The notes below the pieces were generated by a model. It worked only from the letters and a program-made list of their open reading frames with translations. It had not been told where the DNA came from and ran no database searches. From Bog-877 sp049518775 (GTDB lineage: Bacteria; Chloroflexota; Dormibacteria; Aeolococcales; Bog-877), in contig JBEKRL010000034.1 in the NCBI GenBank assembly GCA_049518775.1, positions 1-19,939 on the forward strand: a stretch of 19,939 nt of DNA, written 5' to 3'. Positions 6,653 through 15,717 of the stretch are shown here, piece by piece (position 1 is the first letter of the stretch; every line of letters begins with the position of its first letter). Position numbers and translations under genes: made by a program.

Positions 6653-8386
6653 ATGACCCTGATCCGCATGATGCGAGCCCGGCTCCGGCCCTACTCGCGG
6701 CAGGTCGCATTCGTTCTGGCTCTGATCGTGATCCAGACCGTCGTCGGCCTGTATCTGCCCAACCTCACCGCGAACATCATCAACAATGGCATCGCCAAAG
6801 GCGACATCTCGTACATCTGGCGCACGGGCGGCGTCATGCTCGCCCTGACCGTCGTGCAGGGCTCGATCGCGGTCGTCGCCGTCTACTGGGCCTCCCGCAC
6901 GTCGATGGGTGTCGGCCGGGATCTCCGAGCGCTGGTCTTCGGTCGGGTGCTGCGCTTCTCGGAACGGGAGATGAACAGATTCGGGACGCCCTCCCTGATC
7001 ACACGCAACACCAACGACATCCAGCAGATCCAGATTTTCCTGCAGATGGCCCTGACCATCATGGCCGCTGCGCCGATCATGATGGTCGGCGGCGTCTTCA
7101 TGGCCCTCCGGGAGGATGTCACGCTCTCTCTCCTGCTGGTGGTGGCGGTCCCCCTGATGGCTGCGATCGTCCTCACCATGCTCTTCCTCGCAGTGCCGCT
7201 GTTCCAGTCGATGCAGGTCAAGATTGATCGGATCAACCAGGTGCTGCGGGAGCAGATCACCGGCGTTCGCGTCATCCGGGCCTTCGTCCGCGGCGGTTAC
7301 GAGGAGCGCCGCTTTGCGACCGCCAACGCCGACCTCACTGCGAACGCTCTGCGTGTCAACCGTCTCTTCGTGCTCGCGATGCCAGTTCTGATGGGAATCA
7401 TGAACCTCTCCAGCGTCGCGGTGCTCTGGTTCGGCGGCCACCTGGTCGACAGCGGTCAAATGCCGATCGGCAATCTGACCGCCTTCCTGGCCTACATCCT
7501 GCAGATCCTAATGTCGGTTCTGCTGGCGGTGATGATGGTGATTCTGGTGCCCCGTGCCGAGGCGAGTGCGGAGCGCGTCGAGGCGGTGGTGCGCGTCGAA
7601 CCGTCGATCGTGACTCCAGAGCATCCCCTCCGCCCGGCCCGCCTGAAGGGAGTCGTGGAGTTCCGCCAGGTATCCTTCGGCTACCCGGGTGGGGAGGAGC
7701 CGGTCCTGCGGGATCTCTCCTTCCGACTCCGCCCCGGCGAGACCACGGCGATCATCGGCAGTACTGGCGCCGGCAAGTCAACCCTCCTCAACCTCATCCC
7801 CCGCTTCTTCGATGTCAGTTCTGGGGCGCTGCTCATCGACGGGGTCAATGTCAAGGACCGCTCCTTGGAGGAGCTCTGGTCCGGAATCGGGCTGGTTCCT
7901 CAGCAGGCGTACCTGTTCGCTGGGACTGTCGCCGACAACCTCCGCTTTGCTGCCGCGGACGCCACCGAGGCTGCGCTCTGGCATGCGCTCGAGGTGGCGC
8001 AGGCGAGCGATTTCGTGGCCACCATGCCTGGCCAGCTGGAGGCCCCGATTGACCAAGGCGGGACCAACGTCTCCGGCGGCCAGCGACAGCGGCTCGCCAT
8101 CGCCCGCGCCCTCGTGAAGCAGCCGCCGATCTACCTCTTCGACGACTGCTTCTCGGCCCTGGATGCCACGACGGACGCGCGCCTGCGGGCGGCGCTACTG
8201 GCAGAGACGAGCGCCACCACGGTCGTGATTGTGGCCCAGCGCGTGAGCACAATCCTCAACGCCGACAGGATCATCGTTCTCGATGGGGGCATCGTTGTCG
8301 GCTCCGGTACCCACGAGGAGCTCCTGACCACCTCCGCTCCCTACCGTGAGATCGTCGCATCGCAGCTCGGGGAGGCGGCGGCATGA
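6653..8386 (+). CDS. ABC exporter half-transporter, degenerate-site subunit
   Basis: Membrane-spanning and ATPase domains fused in one chain of 577 residues (type IV exporter, MdlA/BmrC/TM287-like), in the cytoplasmic membrane. The first half holds about six membrane helices (for example VAFVLALIVIQTVVGLYL and LTIMAAAPIMMVGGVFMAL). The ATPase half has Walker A GSTGAGKST at 369-377 and a canonical signature VSGGQRQR at 473-480. Walker B reads LFDDCFSALD, with Asp (D498) where the catalytic Glu should be, and the H-loop reads VAQR with Gln (Q529) instead of His. This subunit therefore supplies the non-hydrolytic site of a heterodimer while lending a good signature to its partner. Its TGA overlaps the partner's ATG as ATGA. 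Substrate unknown; drugs, lipids or peptides are typical. Confidence 0.95.
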   Translation: MTLIRMMRARLRPYSRQVAFVLALIVIQTVVGLYLPNLTANIINNGIAKGDISYIWRTGGVMLALTVVQGSIAVVAVYWASRTSMGVGRDLRALVFGRVLRFSEREMNRFGTPSLITRNTNDIQQIQIFLQMALTIMAAAPIMMVGGVFMALREDVTLSLLLVVAVPLMAAIVLTMLFLAVPLFQSMQVKIDRINQVLREQITGVRVIRAFVRGGYEERRFATANADLTANALRVNRLFVLAMPVLMGIMNLSSVAVLWFGGHLVDSGQMPIGNLTAFLAYILQILMSVLLAVMMVILVPRAEASAERVEAVVRVEPSIVTPEHPLRPARLKGVVEFRQVSFGYPGGEEPVLRDLSFRLRPGETTAIIGSTGAGKSTLLNLIPRFFDVSSGALLIDGVNVKDRSLEELWSGIGLVPQQAYLFAGTVADNLRFAAADATEAALWHALEVAQASDFVATMPGQLEAPIDQGGTNVSGGQRQRLAIARALVKQPPIYLFDDCFSALDATTDARLRAALLAETSATTVVIVAQRVSTILNADRIIVLDGGIVVGSGTHEELLTTSAPYREIVASQLGEAAA

Positions 8387-10338
8387 TGGCCCGCGGCCCG
8401 GGTGGTCGGCCCGGGAGGGGCTTCGGGGGCCCCGGCCGGATGATGGCCGCGCCTCATGAGCGCAGCAAGGACGTTGGGCGCACGCTGCGCCAGCTCATGG
8501 GACGCCTCCGCCCCGAATGGCGGAAGATCACGGTCGCGGCGGTGCTGGCCTCATCCGGCATCACCTTCGTCGTCGTCGCGCCCCGGATCATCGGCAACGC
8601 GACCGACCTGATCTTCAACGGCCTGATCGGCAAGAGGCTTCCGGCAGGCATGTCGAAGGCACAGGCGATCGTGTTCTTGCGAGCTCACCATGAGGGCCAG
8701 CTGGCCCAGATGCTCTCGGCCATGAACGTCACTCCCGGGCGGGGCATCAACTTCAATCAGCTTGGCTGGAGCCTCGGCGTGGCGGCCCTCCTCTATCTTC
8801 TGGGCACGGCTTTCAGCTGGGGCCAGGGTTACCTCATGGCCGGCGTGGCCCAGCGCACGGTGTCCGGCATGCGCCGTGACGTCGAGGCCAAGCTGGCCCG
8901 GCTTCCGCTCCAATACTTCGACAGCCATCCCCACGGCGACGTGCTGAGCCTCGTCACCAACGACATCGACAACGTGACCACGACGCTGCAGCAGGGGCTG
9001 AGTCAGCTGCTCACCTCGGTGCTCACCATCGTGGGGGTGCTGGCGATGATGTTGTGGATCAACCCCCTGCTCGCGCTCATCTCCGTGGTCACAGTTCCGC
9101 TCTCCATCGGGGTGACGCTGATGGTCGCCCGCCGGTCGCAGAAGCAGTTCGCCGCCCAGTGGGCCGCGACCGGTGCGGTGAACTCCCTCGTCGAGCAAAC
9201 CCACACGGGCCACGCGCTGGTGCGGGTCTTCGGCCGCAGCCACCGCGTGATGGAAGACTTCGATCGTCAGAATCAGGCGCTCTACGAGCCCAGCTTCCGG
9301 GCCCAGTTCCTCTCCGGCATCATCCAGCCGGCGATGATGCTCCTGGCCAACCTCAACTACGTCGCCATCGCCGTCATCGGTGGGTATCTGGTGGCGTCGG
9401 GATCCATGACGCTCGGCGGTGTGCAGGCGTTCATCCAGTACTCGCGCCAGTTCACCAACCCGATCACGCAGATCGCCAGCCAGATGAACATGCTCCAGTC
9501 GGGCCTGGCCTCAGCCGAACGCGTCTTCGAACTCCTCGCCGCGGACGAAGAGGAGCCGGCGGCAGCCGGTCCACCTGACATCGCCGCCCCGGCTGGGCAC
9601 GTGGTGCTCGACCACGTCTCGTTCCGATACCAGGCCGACAAGCCCCTGATTGAGGATTTTGACCTCGACGTGCAGCCTGGTCAGACCGTCGCCATCGTCG
9701 GCCCCACCGGAGCGGGCAAGACCACGGTCGTGAACTTGCTCATGCGCTTCTACGAGATCGATTCCGGGCACATCTACCTCGACGGGGTCGACGCCCACGA
9801 GCTGCCTCGCGAAGCGGTCCGCAGCATGTTTGGGATGGTCCTCCAGGACACCTGGTTGTTTGCGGGCAGCATTAGGGCCAACATCGCCTACGGCAAGGAG
9901 GGTTCCAGCGTCGAGGAGGTGGTGGCCGCCGCCAAGGCTGCCTACGTCGACCACTTCGTCCGCACCCTGCCAGAGGGCTACGACACCGTCTTGGACGAGG
10001 ATGCCTCCAACATCTCCGCCGGCGAGCGCCAGCTCCTGACCATCGCGCGAGCCTTCCTCGCTGACCCCTCCATCCTGATCCTGGACGAGGCGACCAGCAA
10101 TGTTGACACACGGACCGAGGTGCTCATCCAGGAGGCCATGGCGCGCCTGCGCAGGGGGCGGACAAGCTTCATCATCGCCCACCGGCTGTCGACGATTCGG
10201 AATGCGGATTTCATCGTGGTCATGAACGCTGGCCGGATCGTGGAGCAGGGCAGCCACACGGAGCTGATGCAGCGCCGCGGCTTCTACTACGACCTCTACG
10301 CCAGCCAGTTCACAGAGCCGCTCGAGGCTGCAAGTTAG
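8383..10338 (+). CDS. ABC exporter half-transporter, catalytic-site subunit
   Basis: Partner of the preceding gene, 651 residues (MdlB/BmrD/TM288-like), starting at the ATG of an ATGA overlap, so probably co-translated in equal amounts. An Arg/Gly-rich N-terminal tail of about 30 residues precedes the first helix. A long insert (about residues 80-125) between the first two helices is common in this subfamily. Walker A GPTGAGKTT is at 440-448, Walker B ILDEATS with catalytic E569, and the H-loop AHR with H600, all canonical. The signature is altered to SAGER (545-549). The changes mirror those of the partner: one consensus site (this Walker B plus the partner's SGGQ) and one degenerate site. 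Located in the cytoplasmic membrane; export direction is inferred from the fold. Confidence 0.95.
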   Translation: MMARGPGGRPGRGFGGPGRMMAAPHERSKDVGRTLRQLMGRLRPEWRKITVAAVLASSGITFVVVAPRIIGNATDLIFNGLIGKRLPAGMSKAQAIVFLRAHHEGQLAQMLSAMNVTPGRGINFNQLGWSLGVAALLYLLGTAFSWGQGYLMAGVAQRTVSGMRRDVEAKLARLPLQYFDSHPHGDVLSLVTNDIDNVTTTLQQGLSQLLTSVLTIVGVLAMMLWINPLLALISVVTVPLSIGVTLMVARRSQKQFAAQWAATGAVNSLVEQTHTGHALVRVFGRSHRVMEDFDRQNQALYEPSFRAQFLSGIIQPAMMLLANLNYVAIAVIGGYLVASGSMTLGGVQAFIQYSRQFTNPITQIASQMNMLQSGLASAERVFELLAADEEEPAAAGPPDIAAPAGHVVLDHVSFRYQADKPLIEDFDLDVQPGQTVAIVGPTGAGKTTVVNLLMRFYEIDSGHIYLDGVDAHELPREAVRSMFGMVLQDTWLFAGSIRANIAYGKEGSSVEEVVAAAKAAYVDHFVRTLPEGYDTVLDEDASNISAGERQLLTIARAFLADPSILILDEATSNVDTRTEVLIQEAMARLRRGRTSFIIAHRLSTIRNADFIVVMNAGRIVEQGSHTELMQRRGFYYDLYASQFTEPLEAAS

Positions 10339-10351
10339 GGCCGGTGGCCCT
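10337..10351 (+). terminator. Possible terminator hairpin after ABC operon
   Basis: AGGGCC-GGT-GGCCCT forms a perfect 6-bp stem with a 3-nt loop. It overlaps the TAG stop codon (10336-10338) and is followed by GGTCCGTTT. The T-tract is poor, so intrinsic termination is uncertain. Confidence 0.35.
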
Positions 10352-11107
10352 GGTCCGTTTGGCCGCGCCCGGCGGGCCGTGGAGAACCCACCTGGTTTCG
10401 TCGGGTGCTGACACCTGGCCACCAAGAGCTTGCGCTCGCTCCCGGCCGCGAGCCTGAGGGCCTTCAGCGGGATGATCCTGGCCAGCCCCCTCCTGGAGGG
10501 CGGCTGGACCGGTAGCCGGTCACGCTGGCTGATCCCTGGGCACCGCGACCGCTGACCTCGGCCGCGAACCGGGCGGGGCAGCCGCGAAGTGGCGTGAGGC
10601 GGTTCTCGCCGAGACCAGGATGCGGAGCCGGCGGCCGGGCTGGGAGACCCGGTCGACGGCCTGCCCGACGAGGGGCGCTTCTCCCAAAGCATGCCTCAAC
10701 GGAGGTGGTCTGTCAGCCAGGCAGGTAGCCACCTGGTCGGGCGCCGGTCGTTGGCCCTGGCGGAAGTCCTCGTCCGCCGCCGGCCCCCTCGTGCCCGGCT
10801 GGTCGCCACGCCGGAGGTACACCGAGTCTGGGGACCGCACGTGTCCAACCAACTGCCCATCTGGGCCTCCAGGGGGCAGCGGACGGATCCCTGACCCACC
10901 CCTCCTGGTGGAGCCCGTTCCGGGCCAGCGCGCGGCGCGGTTCAGGTCCGGCCAGGCCCGCCCAGCGCGCCCGCCGCTGACCGGTACACTGCCCGGGGAT
11001 CAGCGACGGCGGACTTCGCTGCGGTCCTCCGAAACCCGGTCTTCCGTCGTCCTCTTGCTCGTCTCTGAAGCCGCGGCCATAGCAACCCTGGAGGCCAGCA
11101 GACTGCA
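10352..11107. other. Gene-free region between ABC operon and ligase operon
   Basis: About 750 nt with no protein-like translation on either strand. It contains a perfect hairpin, GACCGG-TAG-CCGGTC, at 10507-10521, and an isolated -10-like TACACT at 10985-10990 without a matching -35. The promoter of the ligase operon presumably lies in the right part. Confidence 0.4.
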
Positions 11108-12604
11108 GTGGCCCAGACCGTCATCGACCTGCTGGAGCGAGGGTCCGCCGGGCGGGTGGCGATCCTGGTGCCGGACGGGCCGGTGATTACCCACGCTCGC
11201 CTCCGGCGGCTGGTTGCTGACGGCGCGGAGCAGCTGGCGTTCCTTGGGGTGCGGCCCGGCGACAGGATCGCAATGGCGCTCCCGAACGGCCCGGAGGCGA
11301 TCGTCTTCTTCCTGGCAGCGGCTCTCGGAGCCACCGCCTGCCCACTCAACCCTGGCTACAGGGAAGATGAGTTCCGGTTCTTCCTCGACGACACTCGAGC
11401 CAGGGTCCTGCTCGTGCCCCCCGGGGAGGGGAGGGCCGCCCGGCGGGCGCTACCTGACGGTGGGGTCGTGATCGAGGCGGAGATCGACGCTCGGGGGGTG
11501 CTCCGGCTCGAGAGCCCGCGGGCTGGCGGATCGGCTCGGACTGTCAATCCGTCCGGGCCGGACGATGTGGCACTGGTGCTTCACACCAGCGGTACCACCA
11601 GCCGTCCCAAGCGGGTCCCGCTGCGCCACCGCAACCTTGTCGCCTCAGCGAGAACCATCGCCGCCCACTACCAACTCGGCGAGGATGACGTCTCGCTCTG
11701 CGTGATGCCGCTGTTTCATGTCCACGGCCTGGTCGCCTCCGCGCTCGCGCCGCTGGCCGCCGGAGGCACCGTGGTCACGCCGCGGAAGGTCAGCCCTCTT
11801 CAGTTCTGGCCGCTGGCACGCGGGTACCGGCCCACCTGGTTCAGCGCCTCGCCAGCTCCGCACCGGATGATCCTGATGCGGGGCTCGGAGGGCCAGCCAA
11901 GTGGCACCGAGCGTCTGCGCTTCGTGCGGAGCTGCAGCTCGGCTCTGAACCCCGCGCAGATGGCGGAGATGGAAGCGCGCTACGGCGTCCCGGTGCTGGA
12001 GGCCTATGGCATGACTGAGGCCAGCCACCAGATAGCTTCCAACCCGCTCCCGCCGGGAGCGCGCCGGCCGGGATCGGTGGGCCGGGGCACCGGGGTCGAC
12101 ATTGCCACGATGGCCGAGGACGGCCAGCTGCTGGCCGCCGGGACAGCCGGCGAAGTGGTGGTCCGCGGTCCCAGCATCATCACCGGCTACGAGGCAGACC
12201 CGGTCGCTGACGCCGCTTCCTTCACCGGTGGTTGGTTCCGCACCGGCGACCTGGGGATCCTGGACGCGGAGGGCTATCTCACCCTGTCGGGTCGCCTCAG
12301 GGAGCTCATCAACCGGGGCGGGGAGAAGATCTCCCCTCTGGAGGTGGACAGCGTCCTGGAGGCCCATCCGGCCGTGGCGGAGGCGGTCTCATTTGGCCGA
12401 CCCCATCCCACCTGGGGCGAGGAGGTGGAGGCGGCGGTGGTTCTGAGCGGGCCCGCGGACGAGAAGTCGTTGCTCGCCTTCTGCCGGGAGCACATGGCGG
12501 CATTCAAGGTGCCCAGCCACATCCACATAGTGGCGGCGCTCCCACGGACCGCGACTGGCAAGGTCCAGCGCCGCTTCCTCGCGGACGCCTTCGCACCCAA
12601 ATGA
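11108..12604 (+). CDS. AMP-forming acyl-CoA ligase, AAE3/Pcs60 oxalate-CoA ligase-like
   Basis: Activates a carboxylic acid with ATP and couples it to CoA; 498 residues, normal for the family, cytosolic. The ATP/AMP-binding motif HTSGTTSRPK is at 159-168, A5 YGMTE at 300-304, the hinge GRLRELINRGGEKISP from 395 and the A10 lysine at K485 (ATGKVQRR). Details resemble the oxalyl-CoA synthetase (AAE3/Pcs60) branch: the TSRPK variant, SCSSAL, and especially MTEASHQIASNPLPPGARRPGSVG. Oxalate as substrate is inferred from these resemblances; a medium-chain or other small acid is possible. The GTG start has GGAGG at 11090-11094, 13 bases upstream, which is rather far. It is followed after seven bases by a ketopantoate-reductase-like gene, so the two form an operon. 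Confidence 0.92.
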   Translation: MAQTVIDLLERGSAGRVAILVPDGPVITHARLRRLVADGAEQLAFLGVRPGDRIAMALPNGPEAIVFFLAAALGATACPLNPGYREDEFRFFLDDTRARVLLVPPGEGRAARRALPDGGVVIEAEIDARGVLRLESPRAGGSARTVNPSGPDDVALVLHTSGTTSRPKRVPLRHRNLVASARTIAAHYQLGEDDVSLCVMPLFHVHGLVASALAPLAAGGTVVTPRKVSPLQFWPLARGYRPTWFSASPAPHRMILMRGSEGQPSGTERLRFVRSCSSALNPAQMAEMEARYGVPVLEAYGMTEASHQIASNPLPPGARRPGSVGRGTGVDIATMAEDGQLLAAGTAGEVVVRGPSIITGYEADPVADAASFTGGWFRTGDLGILDAEGYLTLSGRLRELINRGGEKISPLEVDSVLEAHPAVAEAVSFGRPHPTWGEEVEAAVVLSGPADEKSLLAFCREHMAAFKVPSHIHIVAALPRTATGKVQRRFLADAFAPK

Positions 12605-12611
12605 GCTCGTC

Positions 12612-13619
12612 GTGAAATTCGTCGTCCTCGGTGCCGGCGCGATCGGCGGTCTCCTGGGGGCGCACCTCGTGCGGGTGGGGGAGGATGTCACGATGATCGC
12701 CAGAGGCCCACAGCTGGCGGCGATCCGTGCCCGGGGACTCCGGATCACCGGCCAGGGCGGTGACTTCACCGTCCACCCCGAGTGCACCGACGCTCTGACG
12801 CCCATAAGGTCCGCCGACGTGGTTTTCGTCACCGTGAAGGCCCACAGCCTGCCCCCGCTCGCGGAGCGACTGGGCGCGGAGTTGGGGCCGAAGACCAGCC
12901 TGTTCACAGGACAGAACGGGATCCCCTGGTGGTTCTTCGAGGACTTCGGGGGCCCCTTGACGGGTACCCGACTGGAGTCGGTGGACCCCGGTGGCCGGCT
13001 CTCCCGGAACATCGACCCGGGCCGAGTCGTGGGCTGCGTGATCTACCTCGCCGCACGGCTCCAGGATCCAGGGATCGTGGAGCATGTCGACGGCAACCGC
13101 ATCAGCCTGGGCGAGCCGAGCGGGTATCCGTCCTCTCGAACTCAGGAAGTCTCGGCGGCGCTGAAGCGGGCCGGGTTCAAGGCGCCGGTGCAGCCCCGGA
13201 TCCGCTCCGAGATCTGGCTCAAGCTTCTCGGCAACGCCGCCTTCAACCCAATCTCGGCGCTCACCCGCGCCACGCTGAAGGAGATCACCGAGGATCGCGG
13301 AGCCGTGGAACTGGTGAGGGCGATCATGGAGGAGGTGGATCTCATCGGGCGGCGGATCGGGATTGAGACCCCAATCGGGATCGAACGGCGAATTCAGGGG
13401 GCGGCCCGGGTCGGCGACCACAAGACCTCGATGCTCCAAGATGTGGAGGCCGGACGACCGCTGGAGCTGGGGGCCACCGGGTGGGCCCTGGTCGAGCTGG
13501 CCGGGACGCTCGAGCTGCGAGTTCCTCATCTGGAGGCGGTCCTCGCCTGCGCCAATCTCCTGGACCGGCAACGGCGGCGGGCCGCTCTCCCCACCCCGGC
13601 GGTCGAAGTGCCGTCTTGA
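12612..13619 (+). CDS. Ketopantoate reductase family protein (PanE/ApbA-like)
   Basis: NADPH-dependent reductase of the 2-dehydropantoate 2-reductase family, 335 residues, slightly longer than the usual 290-320, predicted cytosolic. The N-terminus is MKFVVLGAGAIGG with the dinucleotide motif at 7-13. IWLKLLGNAAFNPISALTR carries K204 and N208, four residues apart like the catalytic Lys and Asn of E. coli PanE. KTSMLQDVEAGRPLELGATG near the C-terminus is the family's substrate-site block. It starts with GTG seven bases after the ligase stop, so is surely co-transcribed. PanE would feed CoA synthesis, but panB and panC are not nearby, and paralogues of this family reduce other 2-keto acids; pairing with an acyl-CoA ligase suggests a shared pathway. 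Confidence 0.92.
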   Translation: MKFVVLGAGAIGGLLGAHLVRVGEDVTMIARGPQLAAIRARGLRITGQGGDFTVHPECTDALTPIRSADVVFVTVKAHSLPPLAERLGAELGPKTSLFTGQNGIPWWFFEDFGGPLTGTRLESVDPGGRLSRNIDPGRVVGCVIYLAARLQDPGIVEHVDGNRISLGEPSGYPSSRTQEVSAALKRAGFKAPVQPRIRSEIWLKLLGNAAFNPISALTRATLKEITEDRGAVELVRAIMEEVDLIGRRIGIETPIGIERRIQGAARVGDHKTSMLQDVEAGRPLELGATGWALVELAGTLELRVPHLEAVLACANLLDRQRRRAALPTPAVEVPS

Positions 13620-14047
13620 CCCTCCCTCCGAGCTGAGCGACCGGCGTGGAGGTTGGCGAACTCGACCGAGATGAAGACGGTCGGAACTGAGCATTGGGGA
13701 AGCGGCCGAGGGCGAGGGAGCGACCGGGGAGTTCTCCGGCCCGACCATCGATCACCACCGCCGGGTCCGCGGGCCGCACCCCTGACGCAGGCTCTCGCAG
13801 GTGAAGCCAGCCCAGACGAGCGGGTGGGTGGGTGGAATCGCACCGCCGCCGGTCCCGGACCCACGCCAGTTGATGACAGACATCCGGCTCATCTCGTTCT
13901 GGGAGACACGCGAGCCGCGACTCGCCGCCACCCGATCGTCCACCCTGCCCGTGCTCACCCTTACGCTCTGGCCGGCAGGATCACGACCCATGTCTTCCGG
14001 CCGATGCGCCGCCAGCTACAGCAGCGTGCAGCAGTCACCCAAGCGGG
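13620..14047. other. Intergenic region, no supported gene
   Basis: About 430 nt without a protein-like frame on either strand. No tRNA-like or strong terminator structure was noticed. The right end carries the putative promoter of the glycosyltransferase gene. Confidence 0.4.
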
Positions 14048-14056
14048 TGATAGGCT
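14048..14056 (+). promoter_or_regulatory. Extended -10 promoter of the GT87-like gene
   Basis: TGA followed by TAGGCT (14048-14056) forms an extended -10, nine bases before the GTG at 14066, implying a leaderless or nearly leaderless mRNA. AGGCTGAGCCG overlapping it (14052-14062) is repeated exactly at 14078-14088 inside the start of the gene. Confidence 0.4.
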
Positions 14057-14065
14057 GAGCCGGCC

Positions 14066-15352
14066 GTGTTCGATCACAGGCTGAGCCGCCCCCAAGCAAT
14101 CACCCTGGCGGTGCTGGCCGGCGTTTCTCTCAGCATCACATGGCTCTATCTTTCTCAGACATTCCCACCCAGCCTGAAGGGGGGAGGCGACCTCCGGGTG
14201 TTCCTCGCCGCCGCCAAACTGCTGCGCGAGCACCGCTCGCCCTACAACGGTCAGGCCCTCACTCTGCTGATGCAATCGCTGGATCGGGCGCTGGGAAAGA
14301 GCGCTGTGAGTTCGGGGTTCGAGTATCTGCCCTTCGTCGGTCTGCTACTCCTGCCGATGGCTGGTCTCAGCTTCCATGCCGCCTTCATCGTCGCCGACCT
14401 GCTCAGCATCATTGCGGTGGTCTGGTCCGTGGACCGCTGGCGGGCCTGGCTCGCACCCGAGCTCCCTCGCGCGCTGGTCCTCTTCGGAGCCATGGTCTCG
14501 GCACCGGTAGCCTTCACTCTCTTCGATGGGAAGCTGGATGGCATCATGTTCCTCGGCTTCACTCTGTGCGCCCTGCTCTACCGAAGGCGGCAGTGGGTGA
14601 CCCTGGGAGTACTCGTGGCACTGACCACGATGCTCAAACCCCAGGCTCTATTCCTGCTCCCCTTCGCCTACCTGGTCTTGAGTGTCCAGACTCGGAAGTC
14701 GGTGACGAGGTACCTCGCAGGTGGGCTCGCCACGGTTGCCCTCTCCTGTGCTGCGGTCAGTCTCTACGACCTCCAGCTATGGGGCCAGTGGTGGCACTAC
14801 CTGCCAACTTTCTCCAGCTCCTTGAACAGCCTTCAGCTCGACAGCGCCGGCTTCACAGGCTTCACTCGGTACCTGGGGCTTGGCCTCGGGTTCCACGACC
14901 CGCTGGTCTGGCTGATTCTCCTCTGCGGCCTGCTGTTCTCCGGCTGGTGGCTGTGGCACAGCCTCAAGGTGGGCAGGGCCGACCAATGGCCGCGGCGATG
15001 GCTTGAAGTGGTGGGAGTCGCGACCGTTCTCAACATCGCCATCAGCCCATATGTGCACAACGGCGAGCTCATCCTATTCATTCCGCTGCTGCTCTGGCTG
15101 CTCCACCGGCACGCCCTCCCCGCTTGGTACCTGTGGCTGATGCTGTTCCTGTTCCAGACCACCCAACTGATCGAGCTACCGCTCTCGGTGGCGTTCCAAA
15201 AATCCGTTTCCACTAGCCCGATCGTCACCCTGTTGGTGCTCTTGGCGACGCTCAGCCTCCGTCGCCCGACCCAGGAGCGGGATTCGTCTCCTCCTCTGAA
15301 GGAGACGCTGGTGGAAATCGGCGGCCGCTCCCCTGCCTCAAGGGTGGGTTGA
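14066..15352 (+). CDS. GT87-type membrane glycosyltransferase (DUF2029-like)
   Basis: Multi-pass membrane protein of 428 residues resembling the GT-C family GT87, which transfers a sugar, usually mannose, from polyprenyl phosphate to envelope glycans. The first helix (AITLAVLAGVSLSITWLYL) is followed by the outward loop KGGGDLRVFLAAAKLLREHRSPYN, where D42 fits the conserved acidic residue of GT-C enzymes. EYLPFVGLLLLPMAGL and LKPQALFLLPFAYLVL (K191-P-Q) are the other family signatures. About ten hydrophobic segments are visible. The last 35 residues are polar and probably cytoplasmic. A GTG start directly after an extended -10 element suggests leaderless expression. The neighbouring deacetylase may act in the same envelope process. 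Donor and acceptor are not readable from sequence. Confidence 0.82.
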   Translation: MFDHRLSRPQAITLAVLAGVSLSITWLYLSQTFPPSLKGGGDLRVFLAAAKLLREHRSPYNGQALTLLMQSLDRALGKSAVSSGFEYLPFVGLLLLPMAGLSFHAAFIVADLLSIIAVVWSVDRWRAWLAPELPRALVLFGAMVSAPVAFTLFDGKLDGIMFLGFTLCALLYRRRQWVTLGVLVALTTMLKPQALFLLPFAYLVLSVQTRKSVTRYLAGGLATVALSCAAVSLYDLQLWGQWWHYLPTFSSSLNSLQLDSAGFTGFTRYLGLGLGFHDPLVWLILLCGLLFSGWWLWHSLKVGRADQWPRRWLEVVGVATVLNIAISPYVHNGELILFIPLLLWLLHRHALPAWYLWLMLFLFQTTQLIELPLSVAFQKSVSTSPIVTLLVLLATLSLRRPTQERDSSPPLKETLVEIGGRSPASRVG

Positions 15353-15717
15353 TCCCAACCGGTGGGAAAGCCCGCGGCAGTCTTGGAGATGGACGGCGAG
15401 CTGACCAGGGAGGCGCTGAGGAACACCATTCCAAGTGGTCCCCGTTTCGTGCTCATCCGGCCACAGACGTGGCATGCTTCGACCGCCGTCCCCAGAAGGA
15501 CGATTGCTTCCCCGCACCACACCCGGCACCATCGCCGCTACCGGCAGCCTTGGTTGGAGCCGTGGAGCGGGAGCCCCACCGCCATGGGGGCAAGGCCAAG
15601 CGAAGGCCGCCATCCCAAGTCCGCGCCCGGTGGGCTGCCCTCCCATGGCGGGCGGATCCACGGTCTCGCCGCCGGCCCACTCCTAGAGGGAGCCGGGACG
15701 AATCACCGCCAAGCCGT
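15353..15717. other. Region between convergent genes, no supported gene
   Basis: About 365 nt between the + strand glycosyltransferase and the - strand deacetylase. Open frames on both strands lack motifs and look like high-GC noise. A weak hairpin, GGTTG-ATCC-CAACC, lies just after the glycosyltransferase stop and could contribute to termination. Confidence 0.35.

Noticed and set aside
6524..7459. 311-codon minus-strand frame rich in His and Asp
   Set aside because: Mirror of the ABC exporter gene; the His/Asp richness is a product of the reverse frame.
10985..10990. -10-like TACACT upstream of the ligase operon
   Set aside because: No acceptable -35 at 16-19 bp and no extended -10 TG; a single hexamer is too weak to call.
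12504..13748. 414-codon minus-strand frame over the KPR-like gene
   Set aside because: The + strand frame has a clear family match with catalytic residues; the reverse frame has none.
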